From contig WBVU01000004.1 in the NCBI GenBank assembly GCA_009192285.1, forward strand, positions 4,672,001 to 4,736,000: 64,000 nucleotides of DNA, written 5' to 3'. This stretch comes from Morchella semilibera. Its lineage: Eukaryota; Ascomycota; Pezizomycetes; Pezizales; Morchellaceae. The position numbers and the translations under genes are program-made. Below are positions 1-10,220 of the stretch, in pieces. The notes below the pieces were generated by a model that ran no database searches, had not been told where the DNA came from, and worked only from the letters and a program-made list of their open reading frames with translations. Each line of letters starts with the position of its first letter. The stretch's first letter is position 1.

Positions 1-362
1 ATTGCGAGTTCCTCGGAGTAGGTCAAGTGGAAGAGAATGAGAGGGGGGAATGATGATTGTATTCAACTGAGCGTCCTTAATCACTGTAATATATACTTGT
101 CTCATCGTATCTAGTTGTCCTCCATAGTATTTCTTGCATGTCTTCCTGAGTGTTTTTATCTCGCGTGACAGACAATACTTAAGTCTTTTATAACACCTGA
201 GATACTACAGCCTTTTGCTCTTAACCAATTCAATTCGTGGCTATTGGGTAGGAGGTGTTATGGTGAAATAAAAGGCTAGCAATGAGCGAGTTCCTTTGGC
301 TTTGTGTATCTAGTCCACTTATGCTTTTCGTTCTTCACTTCCGGCGTCTGGCCTTGTATGCG
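1..362. other. Intergenic, downstream of the ANCHR-like gene
   Basis: I see no credible gene here. The stretch probably holds the 3' untranslated region of the zinc-finger gene that ends at 363, and then ordinary AT-moderate sequence up to the window edge. Confidence 0.5.
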
Positions 363-1441
363 CTATGTCATATGGGTGTCAGCATGCATTTTAGGATAAT
401 CAGCAAGAAATGCAGCACCTTCGTATAGGCAGTTCGCACAATATATATCATTTTCGCAGCCGAGGCAACAATATTCGGCATCTTCATTACATATACCTAT
501 AGAAATGTTCAGTTTTGAGTCACCTAACTGCCACTTTGGCACTGTGCAACGAAAGGAAAAAAGACTTACAGCACCATGTATCAGTCTCATCCACTGAATC
601 TCTACTGTACACTGGTTTTGGGGGAGGATCTATTATGGGGACTGAAGGGAGCTCTGGCCCTCCTAGAGCTTCAAACCGCCTGATCAGATCTTCATCAGGT
701 TCTATCGTTTTGGGGGTTGGACACCCCCGCTGGTTACTTTCTCGCCATCTTCCATCCCCCTCCTCATCCAAAATTATGCCATGAGCCTTCTCAAACTCTA
801 TCTCATCTTTGATCATTTCCAAAATATTCTCCTCCGCGTCTGCATCGCTCTTGGCGTCTTCTTTGAGTGAGTTGTTTCGTAACCAATTTGGCACCAACGT
901 AGCGACGGTCCCGTTTCGGCCCTCGACCTCTTGAATAGATGTTGATGTTCGTATATCTGAGAGCAGCTGTTCAAGCTGGTTGTCATCAATCTCATCAATC
1001 TCATCAACTGCACATGTCTCTTTTTCTAAACTTAGCGTATTGATGAGCTCCTGGTGAACTGGATTAGAGCTAAAGGTCTCGCCGTTTTCGTGGATCAAAG
1101 ATCAAACCTTTACGGAAACATAATGGCCAGGTTTGTAGTATATATCACCCGTAAACTCTTCTGAGTGAAGCTTAACCTCGTATGCTGGTGACTTCTCGAA
1201 TAGTTTCCTGAAACGAGTGACTAACACGTCCTCATCGTAATCCGGGGGTATGTTATCACCCTTGTCAATGAACGGAGCAGTATTCCTGCAATAATATTCA
1301 AGAGTACGTAATTGTTAATATTACATTTGGCATCTTGATAACTTTGCAACCATGTTATAGAGATAATAGTAGGGGAACGACTTACCCCGAGTCTAAAGAG
1401 TGTCTTAACCTAGCAAGGCGGAGGGCCAGATCATCATCCAT
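363..1441 (-). CDS. ANCHR/ZFYVE19-like protein with C-terminal zinc-binding domain
   Basis: A four-exon model (1441-1386, 1285-1108, 1050-570, 496-363) closes in frame and gives 282 residues starting MDDDLALRLARL. The introns begin GTAAGT, GTTTGA and GTAAGT; the second is 57 nt and has CTAAT just before its CAG. Without that second splice a TGA interrupts the frame. The diagnostic part is the C-terminus, CCICNEDAEYCCLGC followed by YCANC about 6 residues on. This cysteine-rich module is what I know from the end of the abscission/NoCut checkpoint regulator ANCHR (ZFYVE19) and its fungal relatives. The middle is acidic and low in structure. In animals ANCHR delays abscission by holding Vps4; that role here is inference from family. 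No FYVE domain is evident. Confidence 0.7.
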
Positions 1442-2397
1442 ATGTACTGTAGTTCGGGAGAATTAACAGGTGTGATAGCACGTGCTTAGTACATATAATA
1501 GGTCCCCACAATCTTCTACTATCTACTATAATAACATCGATTTGTGTACTGCTTGGCGGGTTACCCTGCCTGCAGTTAGGTGGCAAGCTGGCCACTCCAC
1601 TAAAAAGAACACTAAGCATAAGACTCTGACACAGCTAGAAATAATTCAATATGGGGACGCCTATAACTGGAGTGTCTCAATGACATGAGTTCATGGCCTA
1701 ATAATAAATCACGTCAACTCTTGGTGCCTGGCCTGATGTCTCCTAAGCCTCATGAGGCTCAAAAAATATCCAGGAGTCTCAGGAGACTCTCAGGAGACCT
1801 GGGAGACTGTTGGGAGACTCCAGTCACAAGTTGAGTTTGTTGATGAATTCAACATTTAGAACCCCCGATTATCCCAATAATCTGCCAAGAAAATAATCAC
1901 CTTCGGAGATAATTATTCCCATACAGAACAAATATCCTGATACTAGTAGCCTAATTCTATTTCAATGTTCTCTTGTGACGGAGTAATCCGACGCAAAGAA
2001 GAAGATGACAATGATGATGCAGAAGGACTGAAGGAGCACAGTCTACATAATGAAGAGACCGACGAAGACAGAAACAACACCAGGCAGGCACAGGCACAGG
2101 CAATGGCGAAGGCAAAGGCAATGGCAAAGGCACACATCAGCAAGATTCAAACTCTCTCCAGAGGCTTGACTGGGTCTCCGGAGGCCGTTGCCAAGGCAAT
2201 TACCCTCCCGTCTCTCCTAATAACCTCGCTAACCATTTGTTGCCTCCCGAGTCTCCCGATGGCCTCCCGAGCCTTCTAGAGAGTCTCCTGAGCCTTCTGT
2301 TACCCTCCTTACCTCTCCTGACACCTCGCTAATTGTATGTAGCCTCCTGAGCCTTCTAGAGGGCTCCCTGAGCCTTCTGTTACCCTCCTCTCCTNTT
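1442..2397. repeat. Degenerate CTCC/GGAG-rich repeat tract
   Basis: From about 1735 the sequence is dominated by variants of a short word, CTCAGGAGACT or CTCCTGAGCC. It includes a perfect 12-base palindrome, GCCTCATGAGGC, near 1748. The same words build the downstream 101-bp array, so this looks like its decayed edge. An undetermined base sits at 2395. Bases 1442-1735 show nothing recognisable. An open frame at 1965-2279 is rich in QA/KA repeats and is probably not a gene. Confidence 0.55.
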
Positions 2398-2900
2398 CGC
2401 TTAATCATCAGTAGTCTCCGGAGATATCAGGAGGGCTTGGCGAGCCCTCAGGAGAGCCCAGGAGATTGACAGGGATTACAGGAGAGCTTGGGAGGTTTCG
2501 CTTAATCATCAGTAGTCTCCGGAGATATCAGGAGGGCTTGACGAGCCCTCAGGAGAGCCCAGGAGATTGGCAGGGATTACGGGAGAGCTTGGGAGGTTTC
2601 GCTTAATCATCAGTAGTCTCCGGAGATATCAGGAGGGCTTGGCGAGCCCTCAGGAGAGCCCAGGAGATTGACAGGGATTACGGGAGAGCTTGGGAGGTTT
2701 CGCTTAATCATCAGTTGTCTCCGGAGATTGGCAGGGATCACAGGAGAGCTTGGGAGGTTTCGCTTAATCATCAGCAGTCTCCGGAGATATCAGGAGGGCT
2801 TGGCGAGCCCTCAGGAGAGCCCAGGAGATTGGCAGGGATTACAGGAGAGCTTGGGAGATCTCGCTTAATCCTCCGGAGATAGCAGGAGGGCTTGGGGAGC
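2398..2900. repeat. 101-bp tandem repeat array
   Basis: The phrase CGCTTAATCATCAG recurs at 2398, 2499, 2600, 2701 and 2761, and a shortened form at 2862. Spacing is exactly 101, 101, 101, 60 and 101. The 60-bp unit is the full unit with an internal 41-bp deletion. Units differ by only a few bases, so the array is young or homogenised. It lies just downstream of the DUF6589 ORF, and related GGAG-rich sequence runs into the end of that ORF. Confidence 0.9.
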
Positions 2901-2976
2901 CCTCACGAGAACGCCCTACTCATCCTTGGGCTTATAACAGAGCGTCTCTGAAGCCTCTCTAAACGAAAACCTCCTA

Positions 2977-5970
2977 CTAGTGTGGAGGTCTACGATATCT
3001 CGCAGCCTCTTGGGAGAGAATATTACAAAGCCTCCAGATGGCGCCAGGAGAGCGCCGCTTAGCATCAGGAGAGCCCGCTAAGCCTTCTTGAAGGCTCGGG
3101 AGGCTCCTGCAAAGGCTCAGGAGGCCCTCGTACGGGCGGGTAAGCCCCTGGAGATCGAAAGTTTGACGGGTGTCTCCGAACGTCTCCCACACCTCCCGGG
3201 CCTCCGGTAGGGTTGAATAGGCTTGCTGATGAAGATCGTCTAGGCCGGCATGTGGGCCTAACATGTCAGGATCTAGATCCTCTTCTATCTCTAGGCCCCA
3301 CGATTGAGTGTCCGATGGGGACCCTCCAGGGTGCCAGTTGAATCGTGCACGCTGTATATATTCGCGCAGCGGCGCCCCAGTTGCGAGGCGTGATATTCCG
3401 GCGCCCATCAAATCTGTTGCCTCCCAGTGCAGTTGTTTCTTCACGCTATCCAGCGCGCGGGGAGTCGAGTCTCTGCATATGGCTTCCTCGAGGAGTGCGC
3501 GCACAATACTCGCTACATCAATTGAGCTACGTACCAAGGTGGAATGCGTCCCATAGTCATGCGCGCGAGATTCCCGCTCCATAGAAACCTTACTTGCGTG
3601 AAGCGACATCACTTGGCGTGATATCGTTTCTCTGAGGTATTGGTCCGAGTAGATATTGCTGCTTGGGTGGATCTTGGCTTTGATTTCACGGACAACGTAC
3701 TCGCCAAATAGGTCATCGGGCACCCACGCCCCCCTGCGCCCAGAAGGATTAACCAGGCAGTTGTGGCGCCATATATTTCTCATCTCCGGGGACCAGATTT
3801 TCTCCATGCATGCAATCAAATGAATCATCTCTCGCGGGTAATTAATATTTTGAGTACCATGTAATTGCGTGGTCCAGAGGCGAACAATATGCTCCAGGCG
3901 CCCGGGATCTCCTGCGCGCACCGCCGCGCCGTAATCTGCGTACAGCAATCCTTGCTGTAGTAGTAGAACCGCATTTTCATATGGAATATCTCGAGATTGG
4001 TGAGGAAGTGGAACGCCGCGCTCACAGAAACGCCTGCGTTTGACGACAGATAATCCGCCTTGTACTGGGAATATAATATCAACCATATCCTCTATTACGA
4101 CGCGCCAGTTGGCTGCGCGCAGGCGATGATTAAATATCTCGACGGTGCCAGCACCGAGAGTTTCGGCAGCAAGAGATATTACATGCGCTTCGAGCAGTTG
4201 TTGAAAGAATTGATCATATGCACGAAAATCTTTGGGCTTAGGTGTGCTGATCGCGGGCTTTCGAAGTAATTTAGCAAACCGGAGGATACTGGCGGGCTCT
4301 CGACCATCATCCCCCCAGTGCGCCTTGTATATAGTGCCCAACATACACATTTGGAGATGGAAGAGGCCGATTATAGGCTCCACGTATTCCATCTGGTGCG
4401 TAGGTTCATCTTCATGCCTGCGAGAAACAGCTTTCCTAACGGGAATTAGCTTGGGGAATAAAGAGCTGCGCCAGGTACGTACGCACAGTATATTTCTCAC
4501 CGTCATATAATCGCCCTTGAAGAGGATTAATTTGTCAATGAGCTGGTGGGCGGTAATATCAAGTTCCTGCAGAATTCCTTTTACGATGTCGATAACCTCG
4601 CTGATTATGGCCTCATTCTTATGGAAGGTAGGTAGAGTGTGAAGGTCAGACTTCTCCAAGGGCAATGGAAACAGCGCGGGTGCAATGAACGGTTCATAAC
4701 CTGGCTTGGTGATAGTGCCATCACTTGCTCTGCGCTCCATATTGAGTTCTATAGCGCCGCGCGCATGTTTGTGGAGTATGTTCCATATGTTAGCCTTCGC
4801 AGCGTCGCGCGCATATTGAAAAGTTGCTGAGTCCACCATTACATCGCGCGCAGTGATTAGCGCGGCGCGATCATGGCTAATCATTTGTTCACGCGGGAGG
4901 AATCCGGTGCGCTCGGTGCCCTGCAGGAAAGCAATATACCCGGCAGTGTAGTGCTGTTGGTACTGGCGATTGCCGGTAGTATGGGTCTTTACCCTCTGGT
5001 AAAAAACCATGTTGTCAAAAGAAACGAAGAATGGGTGGGTAGCAGCTTTGCTGCGCAGCATATCACGCACTGCAGAGGCGTTGGCACGCATTGCGTGGTT
5101 AACAGCTTCATAGGTGACTGAGATTCCGAGGCGGTGGAGGACCTCTATCACGCGTTTACCGGCGCCGGAGGCATTTAGATAATAAGCCAACATGCCTTGA
5201 AGAGAATTGGCGCGCTGCGAGCGCCCATAAGCTGCGATACTGATGGCAACTGTAGAGATAATATCATAACGCCTGGTGGCTGCAGGTTTCTCCGTGCTAG
5301 TGTTACTGACCCCCAGCTCTATAAACGGATGGGGATCTCCCAAACCTTCGTAGTATTGATTATGTGGTGAGGTGGCGGGATTTGGCTCGCGCGCGGGGTT
5401 GGGCTCGCGCGCTGCGTTTGGAGTGTGGTGCGCTATCATTGTATCAACGAGCCCCTTCACTGTAGGGGCAAAGCGGTGTTGTGCAGCTGCGATATCAGAT
5501 AATGAAAATTCGCTAATGTATTCATGGGTAAACTGGTTCATCTTTTTGCTCATATTTGGTGCAGTTATAAGCGCGCTCATTTCACGGTGCACAAGGTTCC
5601 TAACAATATCCACACATGCATTATTCAGGTCAATATCGCTAGCGAGGATTCTGGGTTGTGTGAGCGCAGCACATATAAGCTTGCCCATTACACCGCGCTG
5701 AAGGCAAGCTTTGGAGCGCGCGAGGGCGGATGGATCTGTGCACTCCAGATCCGCTAGTAGGCAGTCGGCTATATCATCAAAAGAATACTGGCGTACGAGA
5801 TCTTGCACCGCAGATAGTCTCTGGGGTAGGGTGAGAGTTGGTAGCTCGTGTGAAGAAGGGGCTGGTCTGCCGCTGTGGTGGTTATATATAGGTGAGAATG
5901 GCCTATAACCACCGCGCGCAGGGCGCGAGCTTTGAAGGGCCGTTCGGCGTGCTGGGCGCCGGGCGGGCAT
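2977..5970 (-). CDS. DUF6589-type protein, probably of mobile-element origin
   Basis: A single uninterrupted frame of 997 codons starts MPARRPARRT. I recognise the layout of the fungal DUF6589 family: an SFDNMVFYQRV motif mid-protein (usual form DNxxFY), FKGDYMTVRN (usual GDxxT), IGLFHLQMCMLGTIYKAHWG, and NCLVNPSGRRGAWVPDDLFG near the end. These proteins are multicopy in many fungi and are generally suspected to come from transposons; their chemistry is not known to me. The N-terminus is basic (MPARRPARRTALQSSRP). The last 60 or so residues are encoded by GGAG/CTCC repeat-like DNA, so the natural C-terminus may have been replaced. Different tandem arrays lie on each side (2398-2900 and about 6050-6345). 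Codons end often in GCGC-type bases, unlike the neighbouring genes. No introns are needed. Confidence 0.75.
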   Translation of the reverse strand: MPARRPARRTALQSSRPARGGYRPFSPIYNHHSGRPAPSSHELPTLTLPQRLSAVQDLVRQYSFDDIADCLLADLECTDPSALARSKACLQRGVMGKLICAALTQPRILASDIDLNNACVDIVRNLVHREMSALITAPNMSKKMNQFTHEYISEFSLSDIAAAQHRFAPTVKGLVDTMIAHHTPNAAREPNPAREPNPATSPHNQYYEGLGDPHPFIELGVSNTSTEKPAATRRYDIISTVAISIAAYGRSQRANSLQGMLAYYLNASGAGKRVIEVLHRLGISVTYEAVNHAMRANASAVRDMLRSKAATHPFFVSFDNMVFYQRVKTHTTGNRQYQQHYTAGYIAFLQGTERTGFLPREQMISHDRAALITARDVMVDSATFQYARDAAKANIWNILHKHARGAIELNMERRASDGTITKPGYEPFIAPALFPLPLEKSDLHTLPTFHKNEAIISEVIDIVKGILQELDITAHQLIDKLILFKGDYMTVRNILCVRTWRSSLFPKLIPVRKAVSRRHEDEPTHQMEYVEPIIGLFHLQMCMLGTIYKAHWGDDGREPASILRFAKLLRKPAISTPKPKDFRAYDQFFQQLLEAHVISLAAETLGAGTVEIFNHRLRAANWRVVIEDMVDIIFPVQGGLSVVKRRRFCERGVPLPHQSRDIPYENAVLLLQQGLLYADYGAAVRAGDPGRLEHIVRLWTTQLHGTQNINYPREMIHLIACMEKIWSPEMRNIWRHNCLVNPSGRRGAWVPDDLFGEYVVREIKAKIHPSSNIYSDQYLRETISRQVMSLHASKVSMERESRAHDYGTHSTLVRSSIDVASIVRALLEEAICRDSTPRALDSVKKQLHWEATDLMGAGISRLATGAPLREYIQRARFNWHPGGSPSDTQSWGLEIEEDLDPDMLGPHAGLDDLHQQAYSTLPEAREVWETFGDTRQTFDLQGLTRPYEGLLSLCRSLPSLQEGLAGSPDAKRRSPGAIWRLCNILSQEAARYRRPPH

Positions 5971-6049
5971 TTTCTATCGTTCAGTACGGTTTGTAGGCGC
6001 GTTATATATATTGCTCGCCACCGGCTAGTACTAATACTCGAGCTCGGCT

Positions 6050-6345
6050 GCGTGGTGGGTTGGCCGCGGCGGGGCTGCGCAGCGCAGTGGGTTCACCGCG
6101 ATAGGGTTTGGGTGCGCGGTGGTTTGGCCGCGGCGGGGGTGCGCAGCGCAGTGGGTTCACCGCGATAGGGTTTGGGTGCGCGGTGGTTTGGCCGCGGCAG
6201 GGGGTGCGCAGCGCAGTGGGTTCACCGCGATAGGGTTTGGGTGCGCGGTGGTTTGGCCGCGGCAGAGGGTGCGCAGCGCAGTGGGTTCACCGCGATAGGG
6301 TTTGGGTGCGCGGTGGTTTGGCCGCCGCAGGGGGTGCGCGGCGCG
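6050..6345. repeat. 64/65-bp GC-rich tandem array
   Basis: GTGGGTTCACCGCGATAGGG recurs at 6087, 6151, 6216 and 6281, with periods 64, 65 and 65; a partial GC-rich unit follows. Each unit also carries GGTGCGCGGTGGTTTGGCCG. At 6372-6383 the word CGCGGTGAACCC is the exact reverse complement of GGGTTCACCGCG within the units, so the array closes with an inverted copy. It sits immediately 5' of the DUF6589 ORF, where a promoter or a transposase-binding region could be. Confidence 0.85.
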
Positions 6346-6553
6346 GTGGTTAGTGGCGGGCGGATTGGCTTCGCGGTGAACCCGCGGCGCGATTTGAGCG
6401 ATAATATATGTAATAAGATCAAAATTCACCAGGCTCAGAAGTGGGTAAAGATTTGATAGCAGATTAGGCTTAGCGCGGAATATTAGCCACACACCACGTG
6501 ATTCTGAGCCTGGGACCGAGGCTAGCATCTATCTAACCCTACAGATATGAAAG

Positions 6554-6817
6554 ATGTTTCGAACATCATTAACGAGATGTCTCCTCACAAATGCCCAGCC
6601 CGAAATCCGGGTGACACCGTGTGAATCTCACACAGTGCTACCTGCACCTGCAATACAGCCCTCACTTTTATCCTCGCTGAGATTGTATAGGTGCTTCGGA
6701 ACTCACAATTTTGTGAGTTCCGAGAGTTGCGACAAACCCCTCATAAAATCTAGACATCTTCTTCCCCTGGAGCGCTACCGAGAAAAGCTGGCCGATAAAT
6801 CATTTACATCAACCTAA
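6554..6817 (+). pseudogene. Small ORF, possibly the truncated 5' part of a mitochondrial protein gene
   Basis: The 87-residue product MFRTSLTRCLLTN... has the arginine/serine/leucine-rich start of a mitochondrial import signal and ends LLPLERYREKLADKSFTST. The RYREKLADK stretch resembles the region just after the leader in the F1-ATPase assembly factor Atp11, but the rest of that protein is not visible before the next gene at 6984. It could be a fragment left next to the repeat island, a first exon I cannot extend, or a chance frame. The family call is weak. Confidence 0.22.
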
Positions 6818-6983
6818 GACATCCAAGCTTTGCGGCTCTTCTGCCACCCCTGTTCACTTCCAAAAGCGGTAATGCAACCGAGCTATGAATACATGCCAAG
6901 TTTTTTTTCCCCAAACCCATTCTCGTTGCGCAAGATACAAAACAGCCAACTACATAACATAAAATACAGTACTTGCAATAAAA

Positions 6984-8412
6984 ATGTCGGATTACATCTA
7001 TCGCCCGCCGCCGCCACCGCCACCACCACCTCCCAATAGCTCTAGGAACAGCGCAAATCCTGGAGGATATAGTGCGAACCCACAACCAGGCACCGGAAGC
7101 AATCGTGGTGGTAGAGCCAGAGGTTCACATAGCGGAGGCTTCAGTCGTGGTGGTAATGGTGGTGGGAATACAACTGGATGGGGGAATCCTAATAACCAGC
7201 AATTCTCCCAGCAGCAGCGCCAACCACATCCGCTACCCCAATTCCCACCAGCTACACACTACAACCCAATTATAGCACAGCAGCAATACCAGCAATACCA
7301 GCAATATCCATTGTACCAACAGCAGTCGCAGCTGCAGCTACAGCCGCATTCCAACCACTATATCAACAGTAACCCAATCTACACAGGTTCACACTACCAG
7401 CAACAGCCACATAACCCTTACCTCTCTTATTCTCAAGAACACTACCAATCCCAGCATCCACAGACCCTACCTCCAAAACCTCCCCAGCAGCAGCAGCCAC
7501 TCCCAACCGCCGGTTGGCCTACCCATTCCTCCTACGGCCACTTCAATGCACCTCCGCAACAGCCTTCCGGAAACCAGCAAAGACGGGAGCGCGATGATAA
7601 GCCTGATATGGATGAAACTACCTGGCTCTCCCTCAACGGCGGGAAGCTTATTGGAACTAATATCACCCCCCCGGAGACGCCAGAGGAGATCGAGGCCTGG
7701 ATCGCGCAACGAAAGAGCAGGTTCCCGACTGCGAAGAAGATTGAGGAGAGCATGGCGAAAAAGCAAGAGGCAGCTGCGAGAGCAGAAGAAGAAGCAAAAA
7801 GAGCTGCTACGCGACAGCGGAACGAAATGGATTTAAAGACTCATGCTACAGGGGGCAAGCGAAAACGTGCCGCCGCCGATACCGGAGGCGGAGATAGCGC
7901 GCCGGCTTTACTTATGGGCTCAGATATCGATAACGACTACGATACTAATGCTTCTGGCTCAGACCCCGACGATGATGATGCTCCGCCTGAAGTTGCATCT
8001 TCGAAAGTTAGGTCCACTGTTCCAGAAGCGAAAATACAAAAGCTTGAGGGCCAGGGTTCCAAGAAGTCAACAGCGCGCTGCCGCGATTTTCTGCGCGGAA
8101 AATGCCCAAAGGGAGATCGGTGCAGATTCCGACACGAGAATAAGGAGTCAGGCACGAAGAGGGAAGTTAAAACCGACAAGAAAAAGTCCTTATATCAGCG
8201 GGTATGTGTTTCCTCTGGGTGGGTTGTGAGGTGGTGGATACATGGGTTAGGGTTCAGTATCTAATTGTGAGTGATAGCTTGTAGAGTATGATCGGGAGAA
8301 GGAGAATACTCTTATGCTGCAGGTTATTCAGTACCTGGTCGACAAGGGGCAATTACTAGAGGAAACGTCGCAGAAACAGGGAGAGGAACAGGGTGCAACT
8401 GACACAAAATAG
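6984..8412 (+). CDS. NUFIP1-domain protein with CCCH zinc finger (Rsa1-like)
   Basis: Two exons (6984-8201, 8278-8412; 76-nt intron GTATGT...ATAG) give 450 residues. The N-terminus is MSDYIYR followed by ten prolines, then a Gly/Arg and Gln/Pro-rich disordered region. Around residues 207-250 lies the NUFIP1 signature: WLSLNGGKLIGTNITPPETP and then IEAWIAQRKSRFPTAKKI. A CCCH finger follows at about residues 368-386 (CRDFLRGKCPKGDRCRFRH). Exon 2 supplies the conserved tail LVEYDREKENTLMLQVIQYL. In animals and yeast (NUFIP1/Rsa1) this family scaffolds assembly of box C/D snoRNPs with the R2TP chaperone. It converges on NOP12, another ribosome-biogenesis gene, with only about 186 bp between stops. 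Confidence 0.85.
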
Positions 8413-8598
8413 TAAAGTATGAGTTGGCTGGTGAGGTTTTTACCGCGAGGGTGGCTCTTCTTATCCCTAATGATTGTACAATAGCCACAATGTAAGATAG
8501 AATACATAAAATTTTAGTAAATCAATAAAGTCAAGCAACTTTTCCCACCAAAACCTCTTATATTATAGAAACGCATTAGAACTTATTAATCCGTCTTT

Positions 8599-10220
8599 CT
8601 ACTTCTTTGGATTCTTTGCCTTCCACGCCTGTGATCTAGAAATCGCTCTAGATCTCGGTTTGCCTGCCTTCTTCCCGCTCCCCCGCCTCTTAATCCCACT
8701 ATCTGTGTTGGCCGTAGCTCTCAATCCCTCAAAAACGTCGCCCTGGCTCTTGAGCTGTGCCGCTGCGGCGCGCCCAAGGATTTTACTTGCACGGTTGAGC
8801 TGGTCTCTCTTACGGGGGTCGACTTTGGGTTGGTAGACGGATCCCTTCCCATTAGCTCTTGGCCTACGAGAAGTAAGATCAGGATGACGATCTCGGTCAT
8901 TTTCAGCTGACCCTCTTGCGTTTCGTTTGATGGTCCTGGCGCGCGTGACGCGAAGTTTACGATCGTTAGGCATACGCTTTTCGTGTAGAAGGAGGGCCTC
9001 ATCGACGGCCATTGCATCCTGACCATGTCAGCGAATTGGTCGTATGGGGTCAATGATTGATATTACATACCTCAAACTGAACATAAGCAAAACCCTTTCC
9101 AACATTTGTCTTGGCGTCTCTAACGATCCGCACACTCTCAACCTTTCCTGCAACAGAGAAATGCTTCCAAAGGCTCTCCTCCTGAGCCTCGAAGTCTAAG
9201 TTTCCAACAAAAACACACCGTTTAGCATCTTGAGGCGCTGGGTGCGCAACCGAGTCAACACGGATGTGACGGTCGAGGAGGACAACCCCGTTCAGTTTCA
9301 GCGCCTCACGAGCTGCAGCGGCGGTTTTAAAGACGATATAGGCATTCAAGGTTTGCTGCTTCTCATGGAGCTTGTGAGTGATGAAGGCGGCCTTTCGGGG
9401 GATTTGTTCGGAAAAGGCGATGGAGCGAAATCGGACACTCTCAATAGGGCCGGCGCCAGTGATAAAGTGCGATTTAAGAAGTTTATATTCAGACTGTCAA
9501 AAGTCAGCTATAAATAATTCAGGGTGTGGACAAGATGTGGTATTCTAACTTTTGAGGAAACCACCGTGGAGGGAACGTTTCCGAGGAAGACAGTCCTGGC
9601 CGCTTTTTCAATCTCGATTTCTTTTTCATCTACAAGAGTTTCATGCTTGATTGGAAGCTCTTTCTTCTCGTTCTCATCCCCCGAACTATCATCACCGCTC
9701 TCTGCGAGGGCGATACTGGCCTTCTCTGCAAGCTGTTTAATCCTCTTTTTTCTCCTCTCCTCATCCGCTGCATCTTCTTCGTCCTGAAGCTTTCGAAGGT
9801 AGGAATCTTCGAGTTCCTCGTTTTCTCCCTTCCGTTTCCGTTTCCGTTTTTTATCAGATATTGTTACTTTGGCTACTTCCGGGATTGGGTCAGTTGGATC
9901 TTCGTTATCGGGATCGGCAACCTCTTCATTGACCTCCGAAAGATCGGCGTCGGCGTCGACAACGACTTCCTCATCATCATTGTGCCCTTGCTCTTCCCTC
10001 TCAAGCAGTACGCGGGCAGGCCTTGTAGGAGCTTTTACTGCACCAAACTAAGAAAGAGTCAACCATGATATATGTTTATCTAGTAGAATGAAAGATGGAA
10101 TGGAACACGCACGCTCGACTCAAATAGTGAGGCTAATGAGGGGTCGATTTTCTTTTCTGGGAGAGTCGCAGTTAACTTCTCCTTCTTGGTAGGTTTTTCT
10201 GATCTATCCTTCTTTCCCAT
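8599..10220 (-). CDS. NOP12: Nucleolar RNA-binding protein Nop12 (RBM34 family)
   Basis: Four exons (10220-10113, 10047-9550, 9493-9071, 9018-8599) close in frame to 482 residues. Introns are 65, 56 and 52 nt. After an acidic/basic linker come two RRM domains. The first begins [15 protein letters not shown] and has the usual long insert ([20 protein letters not shown]). The second has RNP2 CVFVGNLDF and RNP1 KGFAYVQFE. The tail is basic ([31 protein letters not shown]). This is the Nop12/RBM34 arrangement. In yeast Nop12 acts in the nucleolus in 60S-subunit pre-rRNA processing. It shares an upstream region of about 1.7 kb with the divergent Sds3/Dep1 gene. Confidence 0.92.

Noticed and set aside
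1965-2279. 104-codon ORF as a gene
   Set aside because: It is composed largely of repeat-derived QAQAMAKAKA-type sequence and repeat words, with no family likeness.
2398-2900. CRISPR-like array
   Set aside because: The units are full tandem repeats with no unique spacers, in a eukaryotic genome.
2977-5970. KDZ-type or other named transposase for the 997-codon ORF
   Set aside because: None of the cysteine-rich CxC domains or DDE spacing I associate with those families is visible; the motifs fit DUF6589 better.
7467-7836. Several antisense and out-of-frame ORFs inside the NUFIP1-type gene
   Set aside because: They are shadows of a gene with clear domain evidence in the other frame.
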